Position numbers and translations under genes: made by a program. From positions 496,001-560,000 of the forward strand of contig JAUCEF010000007.1 of assembly GCA_033558025.1 (NCBI GenBank): 64,000 bases of DNA, read 5' to 3'. The notes under the pieces are model-generated. The model was not told the DNA's origin, ran no database searches, and worked only from the letters and a program-made list of their open reading frames with translations. This DNA comes from Phytophthora sp. 'mugwort' (lineage: Eukaryota > Oomycota > Peronosporomycetes > Peronosporales > Peronosporaceae). The first letter of the stretch is position 1. The number at the start of each line of letters is the position of its first letter. Positions 1 through 13,199 of the stretch are shown here, piece by piece.

Positions 1-1887
1 CCGCGAAACAGTCTTCTCCACAAAAATTACATCTGGCTCCAACGCCGATATCTTGTCGACCAAGATGGCCATATAACTTTTTTCTTGCTCCAGCAGCGTA
101 TCAAGTGAACTCATACGTCCAGTACCGTTTGAGCGGTCGTAAGTTATTCCGCAAGCAAAAAGCAAGATGCGAGGGTTACCAACCTGTCGTGCCATTTGCT
201 TGTGGCTCAGGTGCTTGTGACACACAGTTCCAGCCAGCCATTTAAAATTGTAACTCGGGTCCCTCTTGCTTGCCTGGACACTCGGAGGCATGGCAATGCT
301 CTTTACTTTCACAAGGTTGAAGTAGTTAAAGCCACTAGGAGAGCGGAAATTCATGCTGAAGAGTAAATGACCCGTCACGACAAAAGCCATGTCTTCCAGC
401 GTCACAGCCAGATGATTCTGGTCAACAGAGTCAGGCTCTGGTAAGCTGTTTGACAACGCCGACACCGCCTGTTTAATGCCATCGCGGATATGTTCGTGAG
501 CATTTTGCTATATACCAAAGACAAGACGAAGCAATTTCAGTCACTTCTAGGCATCACTCAGAGTCACTCTGTATGACACACCGTACCATGTAGTTATCCA
601 ACGCGATATCCCGCTGCGTGTGAAGGTTATTACTGTTATGAGCAGCAACTTTCCACTGTGCCTCTTCAGCAATCGTTGTTGAGTCGTCTTTTTTAGGAGA
701 CGCTTTCTTTCTCTCTTTATTGAGAGCCAGCACTTCGGCTTCCATAAGCCCCCCACTTTCGATTGCACCCAAGAGTTCCGCACTGGAATGTCTCCTCCTG
801 GACCGTACTCGAGGGTGAAACTTCCGCTGTACTTCTAAACTGTCCGATTCTTCGAAGAAATCGACCGATTCGGTTGTCAAGCTTGTTGGGTCCGCAGGTT
901 CTTCGAGGCCGGCAGAATCACTTGAGTTTGAGTCTACTGGTGACAACAATCCCGGAGCTTCATTCAGATCAACTGGGGGACCAAATACAAGGGGCGACGG
1001 CTTTGCGGCGCCAAGTTCTCCGCTTAGTCGACGCGATGACCTGTCAAATCGACTTGAAAACGATTCTCTCGACGTCTCGTTCCCATCCAAATGTCCGCTC
1101 GAGTGCCGACTCTGATCCTTCTCCTTCATCTTTTTCTTTTTCCCAGCAATATCTGCGAATTGGAAGCAGAACTTACACACTCGAATGACGCCTGGAAACC
1201 CGTGGGGCATCCCGTCGACGAAGTGGTTGCTGCACTCGTAGCAGAAAATTTGTCCGCACAGTCGGCAGTGATGACGACGTCGGAAGAGTGAAAACGCGAC
1301 AGAACAGTCGTAGCATACCTAGAAGCATCGCCAGAAACACCTATCAGTTGGTACAACTACCACGAGGGGCTAGAGTACTATATAGACACACAGCTCACCT
1401 TACAGAGGTGGTCTGGCATCCAGTACTGATTGCCAGCCGACATTGGTGGGGGGCGTATCTTCACCGGAGACGCTGACCATCCAACGCCAAAACAGAATAA
1501 ACCCATCAGTCAGCGATATCGCAAAGACCAACAGCCAGCAACTGACCTCGTGGCACCATAGCAACAGGTTTAGGAGCCTTAGCGTTCCCAGCATCGCCGT
1601 CCGGTTCCTGTACATGTAAAGCAATAGCTTTGAGTTCACAGTGTCCTCCGTGCCACCTCGGAGCTACAGATACGATAGATGAACATCTCACCTGAAACGT
1701 TGAAGCTAAGAAACCGGGCACCGGGAACGTCGTCAACCTAAATTACGACCAATAAGAACAAGAATTCCACGCCGCACGTCAGATGCAGCTCCGCTTTCGA
1801 GTCTTCCGTCCTCGGTCCATACCGTGAGGGGTCTCGATCCAGACGCTGGTGCGGCATCGACTGCACGCGCCTCTCCGCGTCCGCCAT
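1..1887 (-). CDS. FAB1: FAB1/PIKfyve-type phosphatidylinositol-3-phosphate 5-kinase, N-terminal part (cut by left edge)
   Basis: The enzyme makes PI(3,5)P2 on endosome and vacuole membranes. Two family domains are visible. A FYVE zinc finger lies at about 1140-1450: YWMPDHLCK, then after an intron (1319-1398) VCYDCSVAF, the signature [10 protein letters not shown], and later CKFCFQ. A chaperonin-like (CCT) segment lies at 1-510, with [20 protein letters not shown] and [14 protein letters not shown], ending in [10 protein letters not shown] Ser-rich linker (about 560-1100) joins them. The PIP kinase domain must lie beyond position 1. A start at 1887 ([10 protein letters not shown]) followed by small exons (1823-1887, 1692-1737) fits, but the junction into the FYVE exon and the one near 510-560 could not be phased by eye. 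The identity is firm; the 5' exon structure is not. Confidence 0.85.
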
Positions 1888-2108
1888 GATCCGCGTCGCG
1901 TCGAGAGAGGAGAAAGGAAACCTTCAATTGAACCTCCGCGCGCGCTCAGCTTCAAGTCAAATGACTGCTTTCTCTACCACAGTCGCGATCCTGGATTTTC
2001 GCGAACGAAAGTCAACTTTGTACCAAATTTAGGGCAAAATCATCAAATTTGTATCGAATTTAGGTTAGAATAATTTGTGTACCTTGCAGTCGCTCGACCG
2101 ACGTGTCA
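1888..2108. promoter_or_regulatory. Divergent promoter region between FAB1 and COG2
   Basis: About 220 bp separate the two start codons, so the promoters of both genes must share it. The COG2 side is AT-rich, with a repeated AAATTTGTATCGAATTTAGG-like motif at 2030-2066. No clear TATA box or oomycete initiator was found. Confidence 0.4.
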
Positions 2109-4884
2109 TGGTTCTGGGCAAGTACTGCTTCGATGAGGAGGCTTTCTCCGGGGAGGCGTTCGACGTAGGGGCTTTCCTGGAGGTATGCCGCGCACGCAAC
2201 CCGATGGAGACCATTCACCAGGACCTGAAGCAGTTCCAGACGGCGCTGGAGAACCAGCTCGTTGCCATCATCAACGAAGACTACGCCGAGTTCCTTCAGC
2301 TCTCGTCCAAGCTCAAGGGCGTGGATGAGGCTGTTTCCAGCGTGCGCGCGCCGATTCTGGCGGTACTCAAGCGCGTAGATGAAGTGCAGCATGCCATGGT
2401 GCGTGGCTATTGGCAACGAGGTAGTGTACAGGGATGTGTAGGCTGACGTATGTATGTGTTTTGAGCCTGTAGAGCGCGTTGCAGAGCAAGATTCAAACGC
2501 AGCTGCAGACGGCGGACGAGTTACAGCAGCAAGAGAAAGATCTGCAGTTGAGCATCCGGATCTCGCAGAAATTGCTACTGCTTGAAAACTTGTTGGAGAT
2601 CGAGGCACCGGAGGATAGCGATGACGAGGAGCTGGGGCAGAGCTTCGACAAGGATGGACCAATTCACTTGAACGAGGACAGCGACGATGAGTTTGAGAAC
2701 TTTGTCAGAGTGAAGAAGAGTCTTAATGACACTAGTGCAGCTGAGAGCTGTGCGAAGCTAGAGCGTTCGGCGCAGATCTTTGTTCAATTGGATCTCGAGT
2801 TCATGAACGGCGTGCATCTTGGCACAATTCAGGTAACGTATAGTATGCATTTGACGAATACTTGCTGCGCGACAAGAAATTGATAATAAGCTTGCGTTGT
2901 ATTATTGTGTAGAGGGAGGAGAAGCGTCTTGCAGTTATTGAAGAAACGCTTATGCGTCGACTAGAGACAGAATTCGCGACCGAAATCTTTCCTGATACGT
3001 TCTACAACCGCGACCACGCCATTAGCGCACTGACGATGAGTTACTTGCTGCGAGCCTACGTGTTGCTTCACAAGAGCCGTATCCCTGAAGAAATGATCGG
3101 ACGTCTGCTTGTCGAGCCTTTTGCGGAGGAAAATTTGACACGCGGCAAACTGGACGGCAAAGTTCGCGGTTCCTGCGAAGGACTACCTCAGATCTATGAG
3201 ACCATATTGGACTTCATTACCAACAAGTTTACAGGCACGCTTGCTCTGCCCGTTTGTCAGGGGGAGAGCAAATGCTCTGTGGACATTCTCGGAAACGCAA
3301 TTTGGAAGCCTTTACAGGAGATTTTGTCGTCGAAGCACGGAGTCATTTTTCAGGCGGCTGATCCCGAACGCTTTCACCAAAGTTACACGATCAGTATGCG
3401 CTTTCTATCTGACATTGAGGACCGCTTTTGCAAAAGTGAGATCATGAAGAACCGGTTTCGGTCGCATGAGAGCGTGGTGGAGTTTAAGGAGAAGTGGAAT
3501 ATCGACGTTTACTTCCAACTTCGAGCATCACAACTGGCTTCGAGCCTGGAGAAGTCTTTTGGCGTTAAGCGCGACGAGCCAGTGACATCAGACTCGCGAA
3601 ACGGTACAGCAATCGCAGTTGACAGGTCGGCGCTGGCTTTCGAGATCTCAAAACGTCTGTGGCAGGCAATGCAAGACTGCTGGGGCGACCGTGTTTACCT
3701 CCCACCATTACTCCCTAATTTCTGCAAACTCAGCGTCCAGCTTTTCGCGTATTATCTTGGCATCTGGAAGGAACCGTTGTTGAATGTCGTGGCCGTGCTC
3801 AACAGTGGAAATAAGGTGGATTTTGCCGCAGTGCCGCTTTGTTTTCTGTCCACTGAAGAAGATTTATTGTTTGCCGGAAGCGATTTGCACGTGCTGTACA
3901 AGAAGGTAAATGCTTTTGATTTCCATTGTGTACTTGAATGGACTACGTGAATAATTGTTCTTCTGCCAATGTCCTCTTAACAGATTTCTCAAGATCTTCT
4001 CGCTGTCGTAAAGACTCATGTTGATGATTTCACGAACGACAGCCAAACGTTCGTGACTGAACTCTTTCAAGAGGTTCGTTAATGCTGATTGCGTGAACCT
4101 AACCATAACTCGGTATTAAGGACTGAGAAGTGCTTGCTGTAGCCGCTTGCATCACTCGTCGAACTCGAGGCTAGCTGCTGGTCTACAGCTGTGACGACAG
4201 TATCTGCAGACTGTAAAAAGGTCCTTCCTGCAATCCGGTATGTCCGAACTCATCGTTGATTGCACCGTAAATTTAAGTCCTAAACGTTTCCTGACTGCTG
4301 TGTCCACTTCAGCTCTGTGAAGGGGCAGTACCAAATGACAAACAAGCCCCCGCCAACGACCCCGTCGACCTACGTGCCCAACATTATCCGGTGCGATGAA
4401 ATTTTCTTCCATCGTTTTTCAAGGTCGTTAATAACCAATGCTGCGACTGCACAAACAGGCCGATGCAAGAGTTTTTGGAGAAGTGGGGCGTTCACTTCGA
4501 AGCGTCTAAAAGACAGCAGATACTCCAGGCTATAGTGGAAGAGATTTGCGGCGTGTACTCGACTCTCTCGTCGGAACTGCTGAGGTCGGCGTTGGAGCTC
4601 GAAGAATCACTTAAGAGCCGCAAGCTGCAGCGACACTCCGGGACCAGCTCCACCCTGACCAACAGCGCCATCTCCGACACAGAAAAGATGCGCATGCAGT
4701 TGCTGCTCGACCTCAAAGAGATTCAGAGGTACGTGGCCTCAACAGTTGCTGCGTATTGATGAGGAGAATGTTACTGATTCTAGTTGCATGGGCGAGCAGG
4801 GAGGTGGCGGAACTCGGGCTGGACGTGCAGCACTGCGACGGACTGCAAGCGGCAATCGCCAAATTGTCCGAATCAGACAGCTGA
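2109..4884 (+). CDS. COG2: Conserved oligomeric Golgi complex subunit 2 (COG2)
   Basis: COG2 is a subunit of lobe A of the COG tether, which catches retrograde vesicles at the Golgi. The N-terminus has the family pattern: CFDEEAFSGEAFDVGAFL, then NEDYAEFLQLSSKLKGVDEA. A coiled coil follows. Further on are YQMTNKPPPTTPSTYVPNII and a C-terminal helical region (MQEFLEKWGVHFEASKRQQI) typical of the DUF3510 domain. Exons read as 2109-2398, 2473-2832, 2913-3905, 3984-about 4073, then pieces from about 4200 to 4733, and a last exon after 4797 ending in a TGA at 4882-4884. The start is the first ATG before CFDEEAF. An acidic insert (EDSDDEE and EDSDDEFE, about 2610-2690) is unusual. The exon edges between 4074 and 4470 are uncertain. 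Confidence 0.88.
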
Positions 4885-4953
4885 AGTTGTCTGATTGGCG
4901 GAAAAAGTGTAGGTGACGAAATGAGATAGATCCTTTTCATTGGACAATAATCT
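4885..4953 (+). promoter_or_regulatory. Short promoter with two ATTGG (inverted CCAAT) boxes
   Basis: Only 69 bp separate the COG2 stop from the first in-frame ATG of the cysteine synthase gene. It holds CTGATTGGCGG at about 4893 and TTCATTGGACAA at about 4937, both matching inverted CCAAT (NF-Y) boxes. Their use as promoter elements is inferred. Confidence 0.35.
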
Positions 4954-6664
4954 ATGGTGGCAGTTGAGTGCGTCACAATGAAAACTATGGAGACCAGCGG
5001 ACATTGGAGCACGTCGCTCTGGCGATGGGGCCTTTGCATGACCATGGCTTCGTTGTCCCTATGGAAGGTCTTGGAGCTCGTAGTAAGTGGCGACTCGCCC
5101 TGGGACCGAATTTATGGCAAGAATTCCAAGAAAGAGAAGTACTTGGCCGGCTTTCCGGGACTTGTGGGCGGCACGCCTCTCGTGGAGCTCACCAATCTGT
5201 CCAAGACTACGGGGTGCAGGATTCTGGTAGGACCGAGCGTGTCAAATGCATATGGTGCAAATGCTGTAAGATCGTTTTACTGATTGCCGACGCCGTCTTC
5301 TGCTTGAGGCGGTTAATAGGCCAAGGCGGAATTCTTGAATCCAGGCGGAAGCTCTAAGGATCGAGTAGCGAAAGGAATCGTGGAGGATGCTGAGCGTCGA
5401 GGGCTTCTAAAAGATGGGGGCACCATTGTTGAGGGAACATCGGGCAGTACGGGTATCAGTCTGTCGCTAATGGCTCGAGGTTGGTTTTTCATGGTGCTTG
5501 AAGTTGGACATGATAGACAACCCTGGCTATTGTTTTTAACGCTATCTTCTTCGTTTTTTAGCCCGTGGATATCGATGCGTTATCGTGATGCCCGACGACC
5601 AGGCGAAGGAGAAAAGTCAGCTGCTGGAGCAGTTTGGTGCTGAAGTCGTGCTGGTGAAGCCGGCGTCCATTGTAAATGCCAGGCACTATGTGAACGAAGC
5701 TAAACGTCTGGCACGTAACATCGAAGGTAAGCCAAAAAAAGTGCTGTGCTTGGGGATAAAGAGATACTAAAAGTCCAGTTTTGCATACCTCAGGAGGGTA
5801 TTTTACCGATCAGTTTGAGAACACGGCTAATTTTGACAGCCACTACGCCACGACTGGCCCCGAAATTTGGCGCCAGACTAATGGAACCGTGGATGCCTTT
5901 GTGATGGCTGCAGGTAGATTTCTTGTGATTTATATGTGGTAAATCCGATCTGGTTATTGATTCATTCGTGTATTGCTTTTGTCAAAGGCACTGGTGGCAC
6001 CATCGCCGGAACGTCCGCATACTTGAAGGAGCAGAACCCGGCCGTACAGGTATTCCTCGCTGACCCCCCAGGATCGAGTCTGTACAACAAGGTAAATCTC
6101 TCGTTAAAGTAAGCTCTCGATCATATTGTGCGACCGTCTAATGAACGCGTTTGTGGTGCTCTAAGGTCCGAAGCAACGTGTGCTACGCCCCCCAACAGGC
6201 TGAGACCAAGGTGCGGCGACACAGGTAAGACAAGACCTCACGCTCGTCCTCTCTGCTCGCAGATGTAGCCTTGCTAAGTTTTGTCCATGTACCATCATCT
6301 TGCCAACTGCAGATACGACACCATCGCGGAGGGCGTGGGCATCGACCGTTTGACGGAGAACTTTATGCTGGCCAAGATCGACGACGCCTTCAAGGTGACA
6401 GATCAGGAAATCGTAGAAATGTCCCGCTTCCTGCTGCGCGAGGAGGGTATCTTCGTAGGCAGCTCCAGTGGTCTCAACTGCGTCGCAGCGGTGCGTGCAG
6501 CGCGTAAGCTCGGGCCGGGCCACACTATCGTGACAATCCTGTGCGACTCAGGTCAGCGCCACCTCACCAAGTTCTGGAACGAGCAGCACATTCGCGAGGA
6601 CTGGCAGCTCGAGCCGAAAGCCACACACCTTGAGTTCCTGGACAGCTCCACCGGGCAGCCATAA
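4954..6664 (+). CDS. Cysteine synthase, CYS12-like (PLP-dependent beta-family)
   Basis: Family members make L-cysteine from O-acetylserine and sulfide. Seven exons fit an open frame of 410 residues: 4954-5226, 5320-5479, 5562-5726, 5794-5913, 5988-6091, 6166-6224, 6313-6664. The PLP-lysine motif is NPGGSSKDR, of the eukaryotic CYS12 type rather than the plant/bacterial [19 protein letters not shown] binds the substrate, [10 protein letters not shown] holds the PLP phosphate, and GSSSGLN is near the C-terminus. A hydrophobic stretch ahead of the catalytic domain ([20 protein letters not shown]) suggests a membrane or mitochondrial anchor, as in fungal CYS12 proteins. A second ATG at 4978 is an alternative start. 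A cystathionine beta-synthase is less likely because there is no heme or CBS domain. Confidence 0.88.
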
Positions 6665-6882
6665 GGTCACCCGCGTCACATGACCGTATATGTTGATTCC
6701 GGGTTTCTAAAAAAATACGCGCGAGATCTTTCCATGGATTTCTATGTTCTGATTGGATATAACGAATTAATTCAGAAACGAGCGAAAAATCTTTTTGTGC
6801 ACCCCTTGGCGGGCCATGATCCTAATCACTCTGCAACTCGCCTGCCCCGGATCAAGTCAAGCTACAGAATCATTCACTTGCC

Positions 6883-7825
6883 ATGGCGACTCCCGCTGCC
6901 ACCATCGCCATCCCCAGCGACGTCCACCCGTTCGCCGCCAACATGAGTCCGCGGGGCGTCGACCTAGAAGGCCGTCTGGACCTGTCACTCGGTGCGTGCG
7001 ACTAAAAAATACGTTTGGCTTCTTGTCCTTGTGCTAACTGGGTCTCTTTGTGCAGACGCGCTGATCAAAGTGCGCAGGAATGAGCACAAGTTGCTCAAGA
7101 AGCAGGAGGAGGCCAATAAGAAGAAGAGCGCACCATCGGCTGACAAGAGGAAGACGCCGAAGCAGCAAAAAACTCAGCAGCTGAAGCAGATGCCGACTCT
7201 CAAGAACGGACAGAAGGTGCAGCGCAAGGCCCTAGTGAGCAAGAACCGCGGGTTGCCGATGTTGCCGGCTGCTGCCAAGGGCAAGGCAGCTCATGTGAAG
7301 ACCAAGACGAGCATTGCAGTCACCACGGCGAAGCTGCGGCGGCAGATGCGAGCGGACAAGGCTAAGAACATTCTGTCTGGCCGTCTAGTCGTCAGCCCCA
7401 GGGCGTTGAAGGGCACTAATCAGAACAACGCTGCGCAGCAGTCGAAGAAGAAGAGCGCGCCTCAACAGGCGCGGAAGGTCACGTCATCTGCGCGTATGGC
7501 ACAATCTAAAACTGGCAAGAACATGCAAGTGCTGAAGCAGCAGCCCAAGGCACAGGCACAAACTCCGGTACGGCAAGTCAAGCGCTCGAACAACAAAAAG
7601 GTGAAGCTGAGCATTACAATAACGGGTCCGACATCAAAGAAGAACTCCCAGAAGAAGCACCAGCAGACTACGAAGGTTTTACTCCCGGGTAAGCTCTCAC
7701 AGGCTCTTGCTAAGAAGACTTATGCAGCGAAAAAAGTTGTGAAGCACGCGAAGAACCGGAAAACGACCGCGGCGAAAACCACTCAGATTGTCCGCAACGT
7801 GCCTGGCCGGTGGAAGAAGAATTGA
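6883..7825 (+). CDS. Lys/Gln-rich basic protein with UAP56-binding motif (UIF/FYTTD1-like mRNA export adaptor)
   Basis: Two exons (6883-6991, 7056-7825) encode 292 residues. Joining them across the intron creates LEGRLDLSLDALIKVRRNE, which matches the UAP56-binding motif (LDxSLDDIIK) that lets ALY/REF, UIF and related adaptors recruit the helicase UAP56 to mRNA. The rest is low complexity and very basic (KKKSAP, KQQKTQQLKQ, TAKLRRQMRADKAK), suited to binding RNA. The intron splits the Asp codon in the middle of the motif, so the motif is visible only after splicing. The start ATG lies in CCATGGCG. Beyond the motif there is little family similarity, so the role in nuclear mRNA export is inferred. 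Confidence 0.6.
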
Positions 7826-7921
7826 GTCTGCATGCAGAGCTCGCTCTATATTCTGTTCTTACACTAAACATGAAGAAAATCATTCTTGTGTCCTAACGCG
7901 CAAATTGTCGACGTTCCTTGC

Positions 7922-10238
<2,317 letters not shown>

Positions 10239-10305
10239 TTATACCTTTTAACATGAATTTATTTTTGCAGTAATGTAAATATTCGGTAATCAAGCACTTC
10301 AACCC

Positions 10306-13020
10306 TTAAGATTGTTCGTCCTCATCATCAGCTTTGACGACGACGACAGGAGGCTGTGTCATGCCCCACTTCCCCTCAATAGCCCTCTTAATACGTAAAT
10401 CAATGTCGGGATTGCTGAGCGTCTTCTCAAGAAGCTCGTTCAGAAATTCCGTCAGTGTGTATTTATACGGGGCGGCTTTCATTGCTTTGACAACTTCAGT
10501 CAGCAGCTCATCCAACGTCAGTGGACTCAGCGCATCTTGCTGTACAATGCGCAACATAGCGGGGAACAATGCTGCTGTCAGGGCTTTCCCTCGGACTCGA
10601 AGAACGTAGGCGCCCACATCCACAAGTCTGCGTCCAAGACACGCATAATCCAGAGTCGCTTCGTTGCAGTCTTCGTCTTCAAAGCCGACCACCTCCACGA
10701 ACGAGCCGTACTCGCTGGGCTGAGGGAACAATTCCTCTTCAGCTTGAACGATGCGTAGAAGTAGCTTGAGAGCTTGAAGCTGAGTGTCTTTGGGCATAAA
10801 TGTCGGGCTGTAAGTGACTTCATCCTTACCTCGATGAGCGTGGGTAATGTTCACTCCACCAAGAATCGGTCGGACAATCTTAATCGCTCCCTCAAGCAAA
10901 CGCAGTTGAACACGTTCACGTTCCCAGAGTGTAACCCACGAGGCGTCTTCAGGTATTTTGCTGAGAGCTGCGGTTGAATTTCTTGCGTCCTGGACAAACT
11001 TCAGACGATCTGCTGCATAATCTACTGGGTCAGAAGACAGGTCAAAACGCTGAGCGTAAGGGTTCAGAAAGTTCTCAACACTCTCATCAGTGAGAAACAA
11101 TGGCGCAGCAGCTGCAAGTTCGGTCAGACGTGGGTGCTTGTAGCCTGGGATCTCGTCATCCACCTTCGAGTACCCGTAGGCAATCGCAGCGTAGTCGTAA
11201 GATCCGATCGTAGTCATGAAAAAGCCGTGCTTTTCGACTTTATCCTTCGTTAGATCCGAAAAAATATTCACTGGCAAATAATCCATGATTGATGCTGAGA
11301 TTCCATGCTTAGCGACAAATTCAGGGTCTTTTAATTGGTCTTTTGAATAGGCTGAAGAACCGGCAAAATTGTGACGCAAACCGAGTGTGTGGCCAACTTC
11401 GTGCATGACAATATCAGCAAAGTGTTGAGCAATGAGCCTCTTGGGAACGTAGCCGTTATCGCCTCCAACTACTGAACTCAGCATCATCCGATCAAGTTTG
11501 TATTGCTCTTCATGAGCAAGCCCACACGATCGACTTCTGCCTGTACGAGTGTGGTGAAACTTTTGGTCGCCGTGCGATGGCTTTGAGCTGTCTGTTTCGG
11601 CATTTCTAGTACTTTTCCGAGACTGCGGTGGACCTATAGGCGATTTCATGTCAAAGTCCGCCATCACTTCGTTGAAAAAGCCATACTCGAACACAATATC
11701 GCTGTGTACGATCTCTCCAGACCTCGGATCAATGACGCTTGGACCATAGGCATACGTCTGCTCCGATATCATGACCGAGATGCTGTTGTATCGAAGGTCT
11801 CCAAGTCGGTAATCACTTGGCCAATCGCTGTCACCTGGAAGAACTGCCTGAATAGCGTTGGGATAGCCAATTCGTTCGAATGCGGGGATCCAAGCCTCCA
11901 CACCAGTAACAAATGCTTCTCTCCACTCTTGCGGTACAGACGGATCGATATAATACTTGATAGGGTTTTTGGTCATTTTACCAGTGCTGTCAAGCTCGAG
12001 TTTTCGACGATGGATAGTCGTCATCTGAGGATCCCACCGATGGTACCCGTTACCGTCGCTTGGCTCTTGGTCAGTCAGACTGTATAGAGTGTAGCGCGAA
12101 GCAAAGTAACCCACTCGATCATCTGCCACTCGTTGCGGCATGACCTCGTCTGGCAGTAGACCAATAGCGTAATTGACCTCAATGACCCCGGAGGCAAGCT
12201 CATACTCGACATATAACATGGTATTGCGTGCAAAAGACTCGGACGGGTCTTCCAACGCGATAAAATCCGATGACGCAAGTGCAGAAGACACAAAGAATCC
12301 GTTCGAGAGAAATACATCCGAGGGAATGTAGTAGGCACCGTCCATCTCCGCGTAAATAGGCACCTTAGTAGCATATCCAGGCCATTGGCTATCGTCAAAC
12401 ATTTGCTGGAGCTCGTCAGCTTTGTCTCCGCGTAGACTTGCGTAATGATACTCCTGTACAAGCAGTAGATGTCGTCCATCAAGGGACAACTCGAAGTGGA
12501 AAGCGAAATCATTGGTTTCCAGCATAATGCCACCTCGTTCTACACCAACTTGCACGGGTGCAGCATGCTTTACAACAGTTGGGTAGACGATGAAGGAAGA
12601 GTTCCAGTGCTCTTTACTGAGGACGAAAAGAGCTCTGTCATTCGGGTAAAACTGTACGTCAAGGAAGGGCACCACGTCACCCTTTTGAACTTCCTCACCT
12701 CCAATACTTTCCAGGCTTCCGAAGGCAATTGAGAACCCACCACCAGTCTCGGCGCTCTTTATATCAGGATGTTCTCGAGATAATCGTGCTGCCAGCCCAA
12801 TGCTTACCCCCAGAAGGAACAGAAAGGAGACGGTTAGAATGGCAGTCTTTACTCGTCTGCCTTTTCGATCTGAAACGAGAAGAGTTGCTGTATCGTGCTC
12901 CGAGTTTTGCTCATTTTGGTTGTCTTCTGTTGAGTCTTGCTGTGCTCCAAGCTCGATGTCGATCTCTTCTTCGCTCTCTGAATCAATCCGAAACCGCGGT
13001 GAGTCCACAACTTGAGCCAT
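10306..13020 (-). CDS. Membrane-anchored zinc metalloprotease of the metzincin (DUF5117/DUF4953-like) family
   Basis: A single exon encodes 904 residues. The zinc site is MHEVGHTLGLRHNFAGSSAY (HExxHxxGxxH), followed by a Met-turn candidate in SASIMDYLP. The layout (a beta-rich N-terminal part, then LELDSTGKMTKNPIKYYIDP, PSVIDPRSGEIVHSDIV, the zinc helix and a helical C-terminal third) fits the large DUF5117/DUF5118/DUF4953 zinc-dependent proteases best known from bacteria. Residues about 59-80 (AILTVSFLFLLGVSIGLAAR) form one membrane segment after an acidic N-terminus, so a type II membrane protein is inferred. The lack of introns and the family distribution suggest bacterial origin, but transfer is not proved here. 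Confidence 0.82.
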   Translation of the reverse strand: MAQVVDSPRFRIDSESEEEIDIELGAQQDSTEDNQNEQNSEHDTATLLVSDRKGRRVKTAILTVSFLFLLGVSIGLAARLSREHPDIKSAETGGGFSIAFGSLESIGGEEVQKGDVVPFLDVQFYPNDRALFVLSKEHWNSSFIVYPTVVKHAAPVQVGVERGGIMLETNDFAFHFELSLDGRHLLLVQEYHYASLRGDKADELQQMFDDSQWPGYATKVPIYAEMDGAYYIPSDVFLSNGFFVSSALASSDFIALEDPSESFARNTMLYVEYELASGVIEVNYAIGLLPDEVMPQRVADDRVGYFASRYTLYSLTDQEPSDGNGYHRWDPQMTTIHRRKLELDSTGKMTKNPIKYYIDPSVPQEWREAFVTGVEAWIPAFERIGYPNAIQAVLPGDSDWPSDYRLGDLRYNSISVMISEQTYAYGPSVIDPRSGEIVHSDIVFEYGFFNEVMADFDMKSPIGPPQSRKSTRNAETDSSKPSHGDQKFHHTRTGRSRSCGLAHEEQYKLDRMMLSSVVGGDNGYVPKRLIAQHFADIVMHEVGHTLGLRHNFAGSSAYSKDQLKDPEFVAKHGISASIMDYLPVNIFSDLTKDKVEKHGFFMTTIGSYDYAAIAYGYSKVDDEIPGYKHPRLTELAAAAPLFLTDESVENFLNPYAQRFDLSSDPVDYAADRLKFVQDARNSTAALSKIPEDASWVTLWERERVQLRLLEGAIKIVRPILGGVNITHAHRGKDEVTYSPTFMPKDTQLQALKLLLRIVQAEEELFPQPSEYGSFVEVVGFEDEDCNEATLDYACLGRRLVDVGAYVLRVRGKALTAALFPAMLRIVQQDALSPLTLDELLTEVVKAMKAAPYKYTLTEFLNELLEKTLSNPDIDLRIKRAIEGKWGMTQPPVVVVKADDEDEQS

Positions 13021-13199
13021 CGCGCTTAAGACGTCAAAGCGCGTTGGAAGTTGTCGTCTCGAGATGTCGAAGCGAGGAATGCCTGGCTCGGAGCGCTATC
13101 AGAAGTATCATCAAAGGTTTTTTGGCTCAACGAAGGCTGAGATGATGCTGAAGTTGTTTCAAAATAATGCACGACCTAGATCCCACCCGCTTGTCGACA

